Made by a program: the position numbers and the translations under genes
Notes under the pieces: model-generated
Databases searched by the model: none
The model's input: only the letters and a program-made list of their open reading frames with translations
Told to the model about the DNA's origin: nothing
Assembly: GCF_036345175.1 (NCBI RefSeq)
Contig: NZ_CP107780.1
Span: forward strand, 2,046,001 to 2,110,000
Direction of reading: 5' to 3'
DNA from: Streptomyces sp. NBC_00576
GTDB lineage: Bacteria > Actinomycetota > Actinomycetes > Streptomycetales > Streptomycetaceae
Length of the DNA stretch: 64,000 nucleotides
In this document: in pieces, positions 7,781-16,640 of the stretch
How the letters are laid out: each line of letters starts with the position of its first letter
How positions within the stretch are numbered: the first letter of the stretch is position 1

Positions 7781-8620
7781 ATGGGATTCCCAGAGCAGCG
7801 CTTCAACGTCAACCTGTCGATCCTCTTCACGGAACTCCCGCTCCTGGAGCGCCCGGCAGCCGCCCGAGCCGCCGGTTTCACCGCGGTCGAGCTGTGGTGG
7901 CCCTGGCTCGACTCCCCCACACCGCAGCAGTCCGAGCTGGACTCCCTGCGGGCCGCGATCGAGGACGCGGACGTCCGGCTCACCGGCCTGAACTTCTACG
8001 CCGGACAGCTGCCGGGCCCGGACCGGGGTGCCCTGTCGGTGCCCGGGGAGGAGTCCGAGCGGTTCCGCGCCAACATCGAGGTGGCCGCCGGTCTGGCCGA
8101 GTCGCTCGGCTGCGGTGCGCTCAATGCGCTGTACGGCAACCGGATCGAGGGCGTGGACCCGGCGGAGCAGGACGCGCTGGCGCTGGAGAACCTGGTCCTC
8201 GCGGCGCGCGCCGCGAACCGCATCGGCGCGATCCTCCTCGTCGAGGCGCTCAACAAGCCGGAGTCACCCCGGTATCCGCTGGTGAGCGCCCCGGCCGCCG
8301 TGGAGGTCGTCGACAAGGTCAACGCTGCGACCGGTCTCGACAACGCCCGCTTCCTGATGGACCTCTACCACCTGTCCATGAACGGTGAGGACCTCCCGTC
8401 GGTGATCGACCGGTTCGCCGCGAAGACGGGCCATGTCCAGATCGCCGACAACCCCGGCCGCGGCGCCCCCGGCACCGGCACGCTCCCCCTCGCGGACCAC
8501 CTCGACCAGCTGCGTAAGGCCGGTTACGGGGGCTGGGTGGGCCTGGAGTACAAGCCGGGCGACCGGCCGAGCGCCGAGGCGTTCGACTGGCTGCCGCGCG
8601 AAGCGCGCCGAACCCCCTGA
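7781..8620 (+). CDS. hyi: Hydroxypyruvate isomerase
   Basis: A 279-aa TIM-barrel protein of the xylose-isomerase-like family, beginning FPEQRFNVNLSILFTELPLL as Hyi proteins do. Metal-binding acidic residues are seen in LLVEALNKPESP (catalytic Glu), FLMDLYHLSMNGED and HVQIADNPGRGAPGTG, and the second catalytic Glu is in GWVGLEYKPG. The enzyme interconverts hydroxypyruvate and tartronate semialdehyde. It is followed 50 bases later by glxR, and gcl stands opposite, so the three form the glyoxylate to glycerate route. Confidence 0.95.
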   Translation: MGFPEQRFNVNLSILFTELPLLERPAAARAAGFTAVELWWPWLDSPTPQQSELDSLRAAIEDADVRLTGLNFYAGQLPGPDRGALSVPGEESERFRANIEVAAGLAESLGCGALNALYGNRIEGVDPAEQDALALENLVLAARAANRIGAILLVEALNKPESPRYPLVSAPAAVEVVDKVNAATGLDNARFLMDLYHLSMNGEDLPSVIDRFAAKTGHVQIADNPGRGAPGTGTLPLADHLDQLRKAGYGGWVGLEYKPGDRPSAEAFDWLPREARRTP

Positions 8621-8670
8621 CATCGCAGAGCAGCAGCACAGCGGCAACAGCAGCAGAGAGGCGTCCCATC

Positions 8671-9561
8671 ATGAGCAGTCTCCCCAAGGTCGCCTGGATC
8701 GGCCTCGGCATCATGGGTTCCCCCATGTCCGAGAACCTGATCAAGGCGGGTTACGACGTCACCGGTTTCACCCTGGAACAGGACAAACTCGACCGCCTCG
8801 TCACCGCCGGCGGCACGGCTGCGGGCTCGATCGCCGAGGCCGCGCACGACGCCGACGTCGTGATCACGATGGTGCCCGCGTCACCACAGGTCGAGGCGAT
8901 CGCGTACGGCCCCGAGGGCATCCTGGCGAACGTGCGGCCCGGGACCCTGCTCGTCGACATGTCGTCGATCACCCCGCGGACGTCGGTGGACCTGGCGAAG
9001 GCGGCGGCGGAGAAGGGTGTCCGGGTGCTCGACGCACCCGTGTCCGGCGGTGAGGCAGGGGCGGTCGAGGCCGTGCTGTCCATCATGGTCGGCGGCGAAC
9101 AAGCCGACTTCGACACGGCGAAGCCACTCTTCGAGGCGCTCGGCAGGACCATCGTGCTGTGCGGTCCGCACGGCTCGGGCCAGACGGTGAAGGCCGCGAA
9201 CCAGTTGATCGTCGCCGTGAACATCCAGGCGTGCGCCGAGGCCGTGGTCTTCCTCGAGAAGTCCGGCGTGGACCTGAAGGCGGCGCTGGAGGTGCTGGGC
9301 GGCGGGCTGGCCGGCTCGACGGTACTGGCGCGCAAGAAGGACAACTTCATCAACCGCGACTTCGCCCCGGGTTTCCGTATCGACCTCCACCACAAGGACA
9401 TGGGCATCGTGACGGACGCGGCCCGCACGGTCGGCGCCGCGCTGCCGGTCGGCGCGGTGGTCGCCCAACTCGTCGCGTCCCTGCGTACACAGGGCGACGG
9501 GGGCCTGGACCACTCGGCGCTGCTGCGGGGCGTGGAACGTCTGTCGGGCGCCGAGGTCTGA
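8671..9561 (+). CDS. glxR: 2-hydroxy-3-oxopropionate (tartronate semialdehyde) reductase
   Basis: A 296-aa beta-hydroxyacid dehydrogenase. The Rossmann glycine motif WIGLGIMGSPMSENL is at the N-terminus. The substrate-binding DAPVSGGEAGA lies near residue 123, and the catalytic Lys is in GQTVKAANQLIVAVN near residue 172. It reduces tartronate semialdehyde to D-glycerate with NAD(P)H. The position directly after hyi and opposite gcl makes this the likely substrate rather than 3-hydroxyisobutyrate. Confidence 0.95.
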   Translation: MSSLPKVAWIGLGIMGSPMSENLIKAGYDVTGFTLEQDKLDRLVTAGGTAAGSIAEAAHDADVVITMVPASPQVEAIAYGPEGILANVRPGTLLVDMSSITPRTSVDLAKAAAEKGVRVLDAPVSGGEAGAVEAVLSIMVGGEQADFDTAKPLFEALGRTIVLCGPHGSGQTVKAANQLIVAVNIQACAEAVVFLEKSGVDLKAALEVLGGGLAGSTVLARKKDNFINRDFAPGFRIDLHHKDMGIVTDAARTVGAALPVGAVVAQLVASLRTQGDGGLDHSALLRGVERLSGAEV

Positions 9562-9673
9562 CGCCCCGCTCCCCGTTCCTTTGATCTTCCGGGTGGCGCC
9601 ACCGCTGACAACTGTCCTGTCGCGCCCAGGCGTTGGCGTCGCCCGGAAACCTCAAATCTAGCTCTGAACCCGG

Positions 9674-9700
9674 CCCCGGGGGCTTCAACCACCCCCGGGG
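9674..9700 (+). terminator. GC hairpin after glxR
   Basis: CCCCGGGGG and its complement form a 9-bp stem around a 9-base loop, about 110 bases after the glxR stop. No T-tract follows, as is common in Streptomyces. Confidence 0.5.
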
Positions 9701-9720
9701 TAGGGCACATTGTGGTCAGC

Positions 9721-9789
9721 ACGGGGGAACAGTACGGGGGAACAAGGGAAACAACGCACGGGGGATCAACGGGGGAAACAAAGAGGGGG
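9721..9789 (+). repeat. Five spaced G5 tracts with ACGGGGGAACA repeats
   Basis: Five runs of exactly five G occur at 9723-9727, 9736-9740, 9760-9764, 9771-9775 and 9785-9789, in imperfect repeats of ACGGGGGAACA with an A-rich background. They sit between convergent glxR and gcl, beside the terminator palindrome. The arrangement could form a G-quadruplex on the plus strand. Confidence 0.6.
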
Positions 9790-9807
9790 TGCCCATGGGC
9801 ACCCCCT
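9784..9807. terminator. Perfect 24-bp palindromic terminator
   Basis: The 24 bases from 9784 to 9807 are a perfect palindrome centred on CATG, with an A/G-rich left flank and a CTTCTT right flank, 19 bases beyond the gcl stop. It fits a bidirectional terminator for glxR and gcl. Confidence 0.7.
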
Positions 9808-9825
9808 TCTTCCATGTCCTCGGCG

Positions 9826-11610
9826 TCAGATCTTCAGTGCCCTGATCGACGTCGGCGCATGACCCGGCTCGGTCGCGATGTCCTCGAACTCCACCACGTT
9901 GCTTATGTCGTTGGTCGTCGACATGGAGATGTTCGTGACGCGTTCCAGGATCGCTTCGACGACCACCGGGACCCGGTGCTGCGCCGCGAGCTTCTTGGCC
10001 TGCTCGAAGGCGGTGCCCAGTTCGGCCGGGTCCGTCACGCGGATCGCCTTGCAGCCGAGACCCTCGGCGACCTTGACGTGGTCGACGCCGTAGGCGCCAA
10101 GCTCGGGCGAGCCCAGGTTCTCGAACTCCAGGTTCACCTGGAAGTCGATGTCGAAGGCCCGCTGGGCCTGCCGGATCAGGCCGAGGTAGGAGTTGTTCAC
10201 CAGGACGTGGACGTACGGGATGCGGTGCTGGGCGCCGACCGCCAACTCCTCGATCATGAACTGGAAGTCGTAGTCTCCGGAGAGGGCCACCACGGACGCC
10301 TCCGGGTCGGCGACGGCAACGCCCAGTGCGGCCGGGATCGTCCAGCCGAGGGGGCCCGCCTGGCCGCAGTTGATCCAGTGACGGGGCCGTTGGACGTGCA
10401 GCAGCTGGGCGCCGGCGATCTGGGAGAGGCCGATCGTCGTCACGTACCGCGTCTCGGGGCCGAAGGCCCTGTTCATCTCCTCGTACACGCGCTGCGGTTT
10501 GATCGGGATGTCGTCGAAGTGCGTACGGCGCTGGAGGCGGGCCCTGCGCTCCTGGGTCGCCGCCGCCCACTCGGAGCGGTCCGGGAGGCCGCCGGTGTCC
10601 CTCAACTCCCTTGCCACCGCGACGAAGAGCTCCAGCGCGGCCTTGGCGTCGGAGGCGATGCCGTAGTCGGGGGCGAAGATACGGCCGATCTGGGTGGGCT
10701 CGATGTCGACGTGGACGAAGGTGCGGCCGGCCGTGTAGACGTCGAGCCGGCCGGTGTGACGGTTGGCCCAGCGGTTGCCGATGCCGAGGACGAAGTCGGA
10801 CTCCAGGAACGTGGCGTTGCCGTAGCGGTGCGAGGTCTGGAGGCCGACCATGCCGGCGTTCAGGTCGTGGTCGTCCGGTAGCGCACCCCAGCCCATGAGG
10901 GTGGGGACAACCGGGACGCCCGTCAACTCGGCGAACTCGACGAGGAGTTCGGCCGCGTCAGCGTTGATGATGCCGCCGCCCGCCACGATCAGCGGCCGGT
11001 GCGACGCATTCAGTAGTGTGAGCGCCTTCTCGATCTGGGCGCGGGTCGCGGCCGGCTTGTAGACGGGCAGCGGCGCGTAGGTCTCCGGGTCGAACTCGAT
11101 CTCCGTCTGCTGGACGTCGACCGGCAGATCGACCAGCACCGGCCCGGGACGGCCCGACCGCATCAGGTGGAAGGCCTGCTGGAGGACGCCGGGGACCTGG
11201 GCCGCCTCCAGCACGGTGGTGGCCATCTTCGTGACCGGCCGGGCGATGGAGGCGATGTCGACGGCCTGGAAGTCCTCCTTGTGGATCACCGCGGTGGGTG
11301 CCTGGCCGGTGATGCAGAGGATCGGGATCGAGTCGCCGGTCGCGGAGTACAGCCCCGTGATCATGTCGGTGCCGGCCGGACCCGAAGTGCCCACGCACAC
11401 ACCGATGTTGCCGGGGTGGGTGCGGGTGTAGCCCTCGGCCATGTGCGAGGCGCCCTCGACATGGCGGGCGAGGGTGTGACTGATCCCGCCGGAGGCCTTG
11501 AGCGCCGCGTAGAAGGGGTTGATCGCCGCGCCGGGAACGCCGAACGCGTGCGTGACACCCTCCCGCTTGAGGATCTCGACTGCCGCGCGGGCAGCGGTCA
11601 TACGAGCCAT
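9826..11610 (-). CDS. gcl: Glyoxylate carboligase
   Basis: A 594-aa thiamine diphosphate enzyme that joins two glyoxylates to tartronate semialdehyde plus CO2. The start at 11610 (MARMTAARAAVEILKREG) has GAGGAG upstream. The N-terminal segment HAFGVPGAAINPFYAALK carries Val where most ThDP enzymes have the catalytic Glu, a hallmark of Gcl. The ThDP-Mg motif is GDYDFQFMIEELAVG, with a later NNSYLGLIRQAQ. Length is typical. It is transcribed away from the zinc-ribbon gene under a promoter with the shared TTCCGC operator. Confidence 0.96.
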   Translation of the reverse strand: MARMTAARAAVEILKREGVTHAFGVPGAAINPFYAALKASGGISHTLARHVEGASHMAEGYTRTHPGNIGVCVGTSGPAGTDMITGLYSATGDSIPILCITGQAPTAVIHKEDFQAVDIASIARPVTKMATTVLEAAQVPGVLQQAFHLMRSGRPGPVLVDLPVDVQQTEIEFDPETYAPLPVYKPAATRAQIEKALTLLNASHRPLIVAGGGIINADAAELLVEFAELTGVPVVPTLMGWGALPDDHDLNAGMVGLQTSHRYGNATFLESDFVLGIGNRWANRHTGRLDVYTAGRTFVHVDIEPTQIGRIFAPDYGIASDAKAALELFVAVARELRDTGGLPDRSEWAAATQERRARLQRRTHFDDIPIKPQRVYEEMNRAFGPETRYVTTIGLSQIAGAQLLHVQRPRHWINCGQAGPLGWTIPAALGVAVADPEASVVALSGDYDFQFMIEELAVGAQHRIPYVHVLVNNSYLGLIRQAQRAFDIDFQVNLEFENLGSPELGAYGVDHVKVAEGLGCKAIRVTDPAELGTAFEQAKKLAAQHRVPVVVEAILERVTNISMSTTNDISNVVEFEDIATEPGHAPTSIRALKI

Positions 11611-11693
11611 TGAGCAACTCCTCGGATTCGTACTCCCGTCGCGCCCCGCGGAGAGAGAAAGCTTCCGTGACGTTATCAGCATGTTCCATATAT

Positions 11694-11760
11694 TTCCGCA
11701 TTGCGGAATTTGTTTTCTGCTATCTGGAAACAATGTAAGTGTGACCTCGAAGGCCGTCAA
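11694..11760 (-). promoter_or_regulatory. gcl promoter and TTCCGC operator
   Basis: The minus strand has TTGACG at 11760-11755 and TACATT at 11737-11732, 17 bases apart, an excellent vegetative promoter. The perfect 15-bp palindrome TTCCGCATTGCGGAA lies downstream of the expected start site at 11694-11708, a roadblock-type repressor position. Half-site-like TTCC/GGAA pieces flank it. Confidence 0.75.
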
Positions 11761-11831
11761 GAGACGGACAAGCGGGGGTTCCGTGGAGCACGATGGGGCT
11801 CTGACCCCGACGTCACTTAGTGGAGTGGGCC

Positions 11832-12596
11832 ATGGCCGAGAGCATGCCGGTGCGGTGCCCGGCCTGCCTGCGCGAGCATCTGTACGCGGCGCCGTCCTAT
11901 CCGTGCGCGTGCGGTGCGCCGGTCAGCCCTTCACTCGACGAAGGAGCGACCGCGACGGCCGTCACCCACCATGTCTGGGACGAGCAGTGGATCACCGTGC
12001 GCTGCACGGCCTGCTCCCGACAGGACCAGTGGCCACACCCCGAACTGGGCTGTCCCTGCGGCACGGTCCTGCGCATCCCCGTGACCCGGCCGGCCCCGGA
12101 CAGCCACTCGGCAGCCACCCAGGCGGCAGACCCGCAGGGGACGGACACCCCGCCCCCGCCCGGCACCGCGAAGCTCCCCGGCGCCCTCCGCGTCCCGCGC
12201 TCCACCGCCCGCCCCCGCCGCGCCTTCCAGCCCGTCACCATCCGCACCGCACGCGACGCCGTCACCGCCGCCGCCCTCTATCTGCGCTGGCTCGGCTACC
12301 AGGACATCCGCCGCGCGGACCAGCGACCCCCGTCCGGCGTCGGACTCGCCGCCCGCGGAGTCCTGGCGCAGGTCGACCCGACGGTGAGCCCGGCATCACT
12401 GCGGGACATCGAGTGCCTGTGGCTGACGGCCATGACGGAGTCCTCGGACTGCGTCTACTTCTCCCTCGCCGGGTTCGAGAGCGAGGCCCGCGCCCGCGCC
12501 GACACCCTCGGCATCCCCCTGTTCGTCCTCGACCTCACCGGCACCCCGCAGCCGGTGAACAGCCCGGCCGACGACCTCGACGCCACCGGGGTCTGA
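11832..12596 (+). CDS. Zinc-ribbon protein with degenerate Mrr-like nuclease domain
   Basis: A 254-aa protein; the ATG at 11832 has GGAG six bases upstream. Residues 1-90 contain two zinc-ribbon-like modules (RCPACLREH and PCACG, then RCTACSRQ and GCPCGT). A Pro/Thr-rich linker follows. The last 110 residues resemble Mrr-type restriction-endonuclease folds: LRWLGYQDIRRAD, then LAARGVLAQVDP, IECLWLTAM, VYFSLAGF and GIPLFVLDLTG. The usual catalytic D and the Lys of QVK are replaced (GVGL, QVD), so it is probably a non-cleaving DNA- or protein-binding relative. This reading is by eye and moderate. Confidence 0.65.
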   Translation: MAESMPVRCPACLREHLYAAPSYPCACGAPVSPSLDEGATATAVTHHVWDEQWITVRCTACSRQDQWPHPELGCPCGTVLRIPVTRPAPDSHSAATQAADPQGTDTPPPPGTAKLPGALRVPRSTARPRRAFQPVTIRTARDAVTAAALYLRWLGYQDIRRADQRPPSGVGLAARGVLAQVDPTVSPASLRDIECLWLTAMTESSDCVYFSLAGFESEARARADTLGIPLFVLDLTGTPQPVNSPADDLDATGV

Positions 12597-12679
12597 GCCC
12601 CCCCCTCGATGCCCCCAACGGCCTTGCTGAGGCCGGATATCCGCGTGCCCGAAGCGCACCCCCGTCGGATACTCGGCGG

Positions 12680-13186
12680 ATGCGCATCCGCCCCGCCACC
12701 CCCGCCGAACTCCCCGCCCTGCGCGCCGTCGAGCGCGCCGCCGGCTCCCCCTTCCGCGCCTTCGGTATGGCCGAGATCGCGGACGACGAGCCCCCTGCCC
12801 TGGACCTACTGGAGCGGTACCGCCGAGCAGGCCACGCCTGGATCGCCGCCGCCACCGACGACGACCGTCCCCTCGCCTATCTGATCGCCGAACCGGTGGA
12901 CGGCGCCCTCCACATCGAACAGGTCTCCGTCCACCCCGACTTCGCGCACCGCCGCATCGGCGAGGCCCTTCTCGCGTACGCCGCCGACCGCGCCCGCGAC
13001 GAAGGCCTGGCCCACCTCACCCTGACGACGTTCGCCGAGGTCCCATGGAACGCGCCCTACTACGCCCGCCTGGGCTTCCGCACCCTCGACGAGGCCGAAC
13101 TCACCCCGGGGCTACGGAAGATCCGCGCCACGGAGGCCGAGCAAGGCCTCGACCGCTGGCCCCGTGTCTGCATGCGCCGGCCCTGA
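12680..13186 (+). CDS. GNAT-family N-acetyltransferase
   Basis: A 168-aa protein with the full GNAT order: MRIRPATPAELPALRAVERA, a central beta4 segment LHIEQVSVHPDFAHRRIGEALL that includes the acetyl-CoA pyrophosphate loop (RRIGEA), and the C-terminal PWNAPYYARLGF. No clear ribosome site precedes the ATG, so the message may be leaderless. Substrate unknown. It converges with an acyl-CoA synthetase gene. Confidence 0.88.
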   Translation: MRIRPATPAELPALRAVERAAGSPFRAFGMAEIADDEPPALDLLERYRRAGHAWIAAATDDDRPLAYLIAEPVDGALHIEQVSVHPDFAHRRIGEALLAYAADRARDEGLAHLTLTTFAEVPWNAPYYARLGFRTLDEAELTPGLRKIRATEAEQGLDRWPRVCMRRP

Positions 13187-13202
13187 CCGGCGCCCGTCAC
13201 GG

Positions 13203-14816
13203 TCACACCTCCCCGGCGTACCTCTCGCGCAGCTCCACCTTCCGCACCTTGCCCGACACCGTCATCGGGAAGGCGTCCAGCACCTGCAACCGGCTCGGGA
13301 TCTTGTAGTGGGCCAACCGCCCCTCGCAGAAGGCCCGTAGCTCGGCGAGAGTGAGCGGTTCGGTCTCCTCGTGCGGGATGACACAGGCGAGGACCTCCTC
13401 GCCGTACCGCTCGTGCGGCACCCCGACCACCTGGACGTCGGAGATCTTCGGATGGCCGTACAGGAACTCCTCGATCTCGCGCGGGTAGATGTTCTCGCCG
13501 CCCCTGATGATCATGTCCTTGATGCGGCCGACGATCTCGACGTAGCCGTCCTCGCGCATCACCGCGAGGTCGCCGGTGTGCATCCAGCGGCCGGCGTCGA
13601 CCGACTCGGCGGTCTTCTCGGGCTCCTGCCAGTAGCCGAGCATCACGCTGTAGCCGCGGGTGCACAACTCCCCTGCGCTGCCTCGCGGTTGGGTCACTCC
13701 GGTGGCCGGATCGACGACCTTCACCTCGATGTGCGGGAGGACCCGGCCGACCGTGCCGGTGCGGTGTTCGAGGTCGTCGTCCCGGCGGGTCTGCAGCGAC
13801 ACCGGGGAGGTCTCCGTCATGCCGTAACAGATGGACACCTCGGCCATGTGCATCTCGGCGACCACCCGTTTCATCACCTCGACCGGGCAGGGCGAGCCCG
13901 CCATGATGCCGGTGCGCAGGGACGACAGGTCGTACGTCGCGAAGTCCGGGAGGTTGAGCTCCGCGATGAACATCGTCGGTACGCCGTACAGCGAAGTACA
14001 GCGCTCCTGGGCCACCGCCCGCAGGGTCGCCGCCGGTTCGAAGGACGGCGCCGGGATCACGACGCACGCTCCGTGCGAGGTGGCCGCGAGGTTGCCCATC
14101 ACCATGCCGAAGCAGTGGTAGAAGGGCACCGGGACGCACACCCGGTCCTGTTCGGTGTAGGCGATCAACTCCCCGACGAAATAACCGTTGTTGAGGATGT
14201 TGTGGTGGGAGAGCGTGGCCCCCTTCGGGAAGCCCGTCGTGCCCGAGGTGTACTGGATGTTGATCGGGTCGTCACAGGACAGCTCCGGGAACGGCACCGG
14301 GGTGCCGCGCGCGATCAGCGCGTCCCAGCTCGGGTCTCCGATGTACACGGCCTTCCTCAACTGCGGGCACCTGCCCCGCACTTCTTCGACCATCGCCCGG
14401 TAGTCACTCGCCTTGTGGCTGAGGGAGGCGAAGAGGAGCGAGATCCCGGCCTGATTGAGGACGTACTCGACCTCATGGGTGCGGTAGGCCGGATTGATGT
14501 TCACCATGATCGCGCCGATGCGCGCGGTGGCGTACTGGACCAGCACCCACTCGGGGCAGTTGATGGCCCAGATCCCCACCCGGTCGCCCTTGGCGACCCC
14601 GGCGGCGAGCAGCGCGTACGCCAACTCGTCGATGTCGGCGGCGAATTGGGCGTAGGTCCAGCGACGGCCCGACGGTACGTCGACGAGCGCCTCGCGGTCC
14701 GGCCAGGCGGCGACCGTCCGGTCCAGGTTGGCGCCGATGGTGTCCCCGAGCAGAGCTGTACCGCTCGTACCGTGCGTGTACGACGACTCGGTGGCCGTCA
14801 ACTCCCCTTGGTTCAC
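13203..14816 (-). CDS. AMP-binding fatty-acyl-CoA synthetase
   Basis: A 537-aa ANL-superfamily ligase. The P-loop is INIQYTSGTTGFPKGATLSH, with later CYGMTETSP, MHTGDLAVMREDGYVEIVGR and the hinge/catalytic lysine region MTVSGKVRKVELRERY. N-terminal features (DREALVDVPSGRRWTYAQF) fit medium/long-chain acyl-CoA synthetases of the FadD3/AliA-like group. It begins at GTG 14816, overlapping the stop of the upstream synthetase by GTGA, so the two ligases are made together. Confidence 0.9.
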   Translation of the reverse strand: MNQGELTATESSYTHGTSGTALLGDTIGANLDRTVAAWPDREALVDVPSGRRWTYAQFAADIDELAYALLAAGVAKGDRVGIWAINCPEWVLVQYATARIGAIMVNINPAYRTHEVEYVLNQAGISLLFASLSHKASDYRAMVEEVRGRCPQLRKAVYIGDPSWDALIARGTPVPFPELSCDDPINIQYTSGTTGFPKGATLSHHNILNNGYFVGELIAYTEQDRVCVPVPFYHCFGMVMGNLAATSHGACVVIPAPSFEPAATLRAVAQERCTSLYGVPTMFIAELNLPDFATYDLSSLRTGIMAGSPCPVEVMKRVVAEMHMAEVSICYGMTETSPVSLQTRRDDDLEHRTGTVGRVLPHIEVKVVDPATGVTQPRGSAGELCTRGYSVMLGYWQEPEKTAESVDAGRWMHTGDLAVMREDGYVEIVGRIKDMIIRGGENIYPREIEEFLYGHPKISDVQVVGVPHERYGEEVLACVIPHEETEPLTLAELRAFCEGRLAHYKIPSRLQVLDAFPMTVSGKVRKVELRERYAGEV

Positions 14817-16483
14817 CGGAAGTCCTCCTCGCGGTACTCGTCCGTCGAGCCGGCCGCCGTCGCCTCGCGCAGTTCGATCCGGCGGATCTTGCCGGACACG
14901 GTCTTGGGCAGGTCACCGAACTCCAGGCGGCGCAGGCGCTTGTAGGGGGCGAGGGTCTCGCGGCTGTGCTCGAACAGCACCTTCGCGGTGTCGGGTCCCG
15001 CCTCCCAGCCCGCCGCGAGCACGACGTACGCCTTCGGGACGGCCAGGCGCAGTTCGTCCGGCGCGGGAACCACGGCGGCCTCCGCCACCGCCTCGTGCTC
15101 CAGCAGGGCGCTCTCCAGCTCGAAGGGGGAGATCTTGTAGTCGGAGGCCTTGAAGACGTCGTCGGCCCGGCCGACGTACGTGATGTAGCCGTCGCCGTCA
15201 CGCGAACCGATGTCCCCCGTGCGGTAGAAGCCGCCTGCCATCGCCTCCGCCGTGAGGTCGGCGTCGCCGTGGTAGCCGGTCATCACGCCGACCGGGCGGG
15301 TGGACAGGTCGAGCGCGATCTCGCCCTCGGCCGCGCCCGGTTCGCCCGAGACGGGATCGAGAAGGACGACCCGGTAGCCGGGGCTCGGGCGGCCCATGGA
15401 GCCCGTCTTCAGCGGCTGGCCGGGGCTGTTGGAGACCTGGACGGCGGTCTCCGTCTGGCCGAAGCCGTCCCGGATCGTGACCCCCCAGGAGCGGCGCACC
15501 CGTTCGATGACCTCGGGGTTGAGCGGCTCCCCGGCGGCCACGGCCTCGCGCGGCGGGGTGCGCAGCTGGGTCAGGTCGGCCTGGATGAGCATGCGCCAGA
15601 CGGTCGGTGGCGCGCAGAAGGAGGTGACGCCCGCGCGGTCCATCTCCGCCATCAGCCGGGTGGCGTCGAAGCGCGTGTAGTTGTGGATGAAGACGGTGGC
15701 CTCCGCGTTCCAGGGCGCGAAGAGGTTGGACCAGGCGTGCTTGGCCCAGCCGGGCGAGGAGATGTTCAGGTGGACGTCGCCGGGCTTGAGGCCGATCCAG
15801 TACATGGTCGCCAGGTGCCCGATCGGGTACGAGGCGTGGGTGTGTTCGACGAGTTTGGGGCGGGCGGTCGTGCCCGAGGTGAAGTAGAGCATCAGGGGGT
15901 CGTCGCAGTGGGTCGGCCCGTCCGGTGTGAACTCCGCGGGGGCGTCGTACGCGTCCTCGTACGACTGCCAGCCCTCGGGGGCGCCGCCCACCGCGATCCG
16001 GGTGTAGCGGCCGGGCACCTCGTCGAACTTGCCGGTGTCCTCGGCTCGGACGAGGACGTGGCCGACCCTGCCGCGGTCCACCCGGTCTCGCAGGTCGGCG
16101 GGGCCGAGCAGCGGGGTGGCGGGGATGACGACGGCGCCGATCTTCATCGCGGCGAGGGCCGTCTCCCACAGCTCGGTCTGGTTGCCGAGCATCACGAGGA
16201 CTCGGTCCTCAGGTCGGATCCCGAGCCCGCGCAGCCAGTTGGCGACCCGGTTGGAGCGGGCCGACATGTCGGCGAAGGACACCCTGGCCTCTGAGCCGTC
16301 CTCCTCGACGATGTGCAGGGAGGTGCGGTCGTTCCCGTCCGCGATGACGTCGAACCAGTCCAGGGCCCAGTTGAAGCGCTCGGGGCGGGGCCAGCTGAAT
16401 CCCTCGTACGCGGTGGCGTAGTCCTCGCGATGGGTCAGCAGGAAGTCCCGCGCCTCGCGGAAGCGCTCAGTCACCGTCGTCAT
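14813..16483 (-). CDS. AMP-binding acyl-CoA synthetase (medium-chain/benzoate type)
   Basis: A 556-aa ligase starting at ATG 16483 with GAGGAGG five bases upstream. Motifs: LMLYFTSGTTARPKLVEHTH (P-loop), GFGQTETAVQVSNSPGQPLK, FYRTGDIGSRDGDGYITYVG, FKASDYKISPFELESALLEH and VSGKIRRIELRE. The HTHASYPIGHLATMYWIGLK and HLNISSPGWAKHAWSNLFAP segments are characteristic of acyl-CoA synthetase medium-chain (ACSM-like) enzymes acting on medium-chain or aromatic acids. It leads a two-gene operon with the second ligase. Confidence 0.9.
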   Translation of the reverse strand: MTTVTERFREARDFLLTHREDYATAYEGFSWPRPERFNWALDWFDVIADGNDRTSLHIVEEDGSEARVSFADMSARSNRVANWLRGLGIRPEDRVLVMLGNQTELWETALAAMKIGAVVIPATPLLGPADLRDRVDRGRVGHVLVRAEDTGKFDEVPGRYTRIAVGGAPEGWQSYEDAYDAPAEFTPDGPTHCDDPLMLYFTSGTTARPKLVEHTHASYPIGHLATMYWIGLKPGDVHLNISSPGWAKHAWSNLFAPWNAEATVFIHNYTRFDATRLMAEMDRAGVTSFCAPPTVWRMLIQADLTQLRTPPREAVAAGEPLNPEVIERVRRSWGVTIRDGFGQTETAVQVSNSPGQPLKTGSMGRPSPGYRVVLLDPVSGEPGAAEGEIALDLSTRPVGVMTGYHGDADLTAEAMAGGFYRTGDIGSRDGDGYITYVGRADDVFKASDYKISPFELESALLEHEAVAEAAVVPAPDELRLAVPKAYVVLAAGWEAGPDTAKVLFEHSRETLAPYKRLRRLEFGDLPKTVSGKIRRIELREATAAGSTDEYREEDFR

Positions 16484-16640
16484 CAGTCCTCCTCGATCCC
16501 GGACCATTGCCGGGCGACACTCTGACATCGTGTAATCCGTGATGCAGCTCTCACTACCCCCGAACGGGGGTGAGTGCGACGTGCGAGGGCGAACACACTC
16601 CGAACACACCACGAGCGGGCCGCGACGAAGGGGCGATGAC

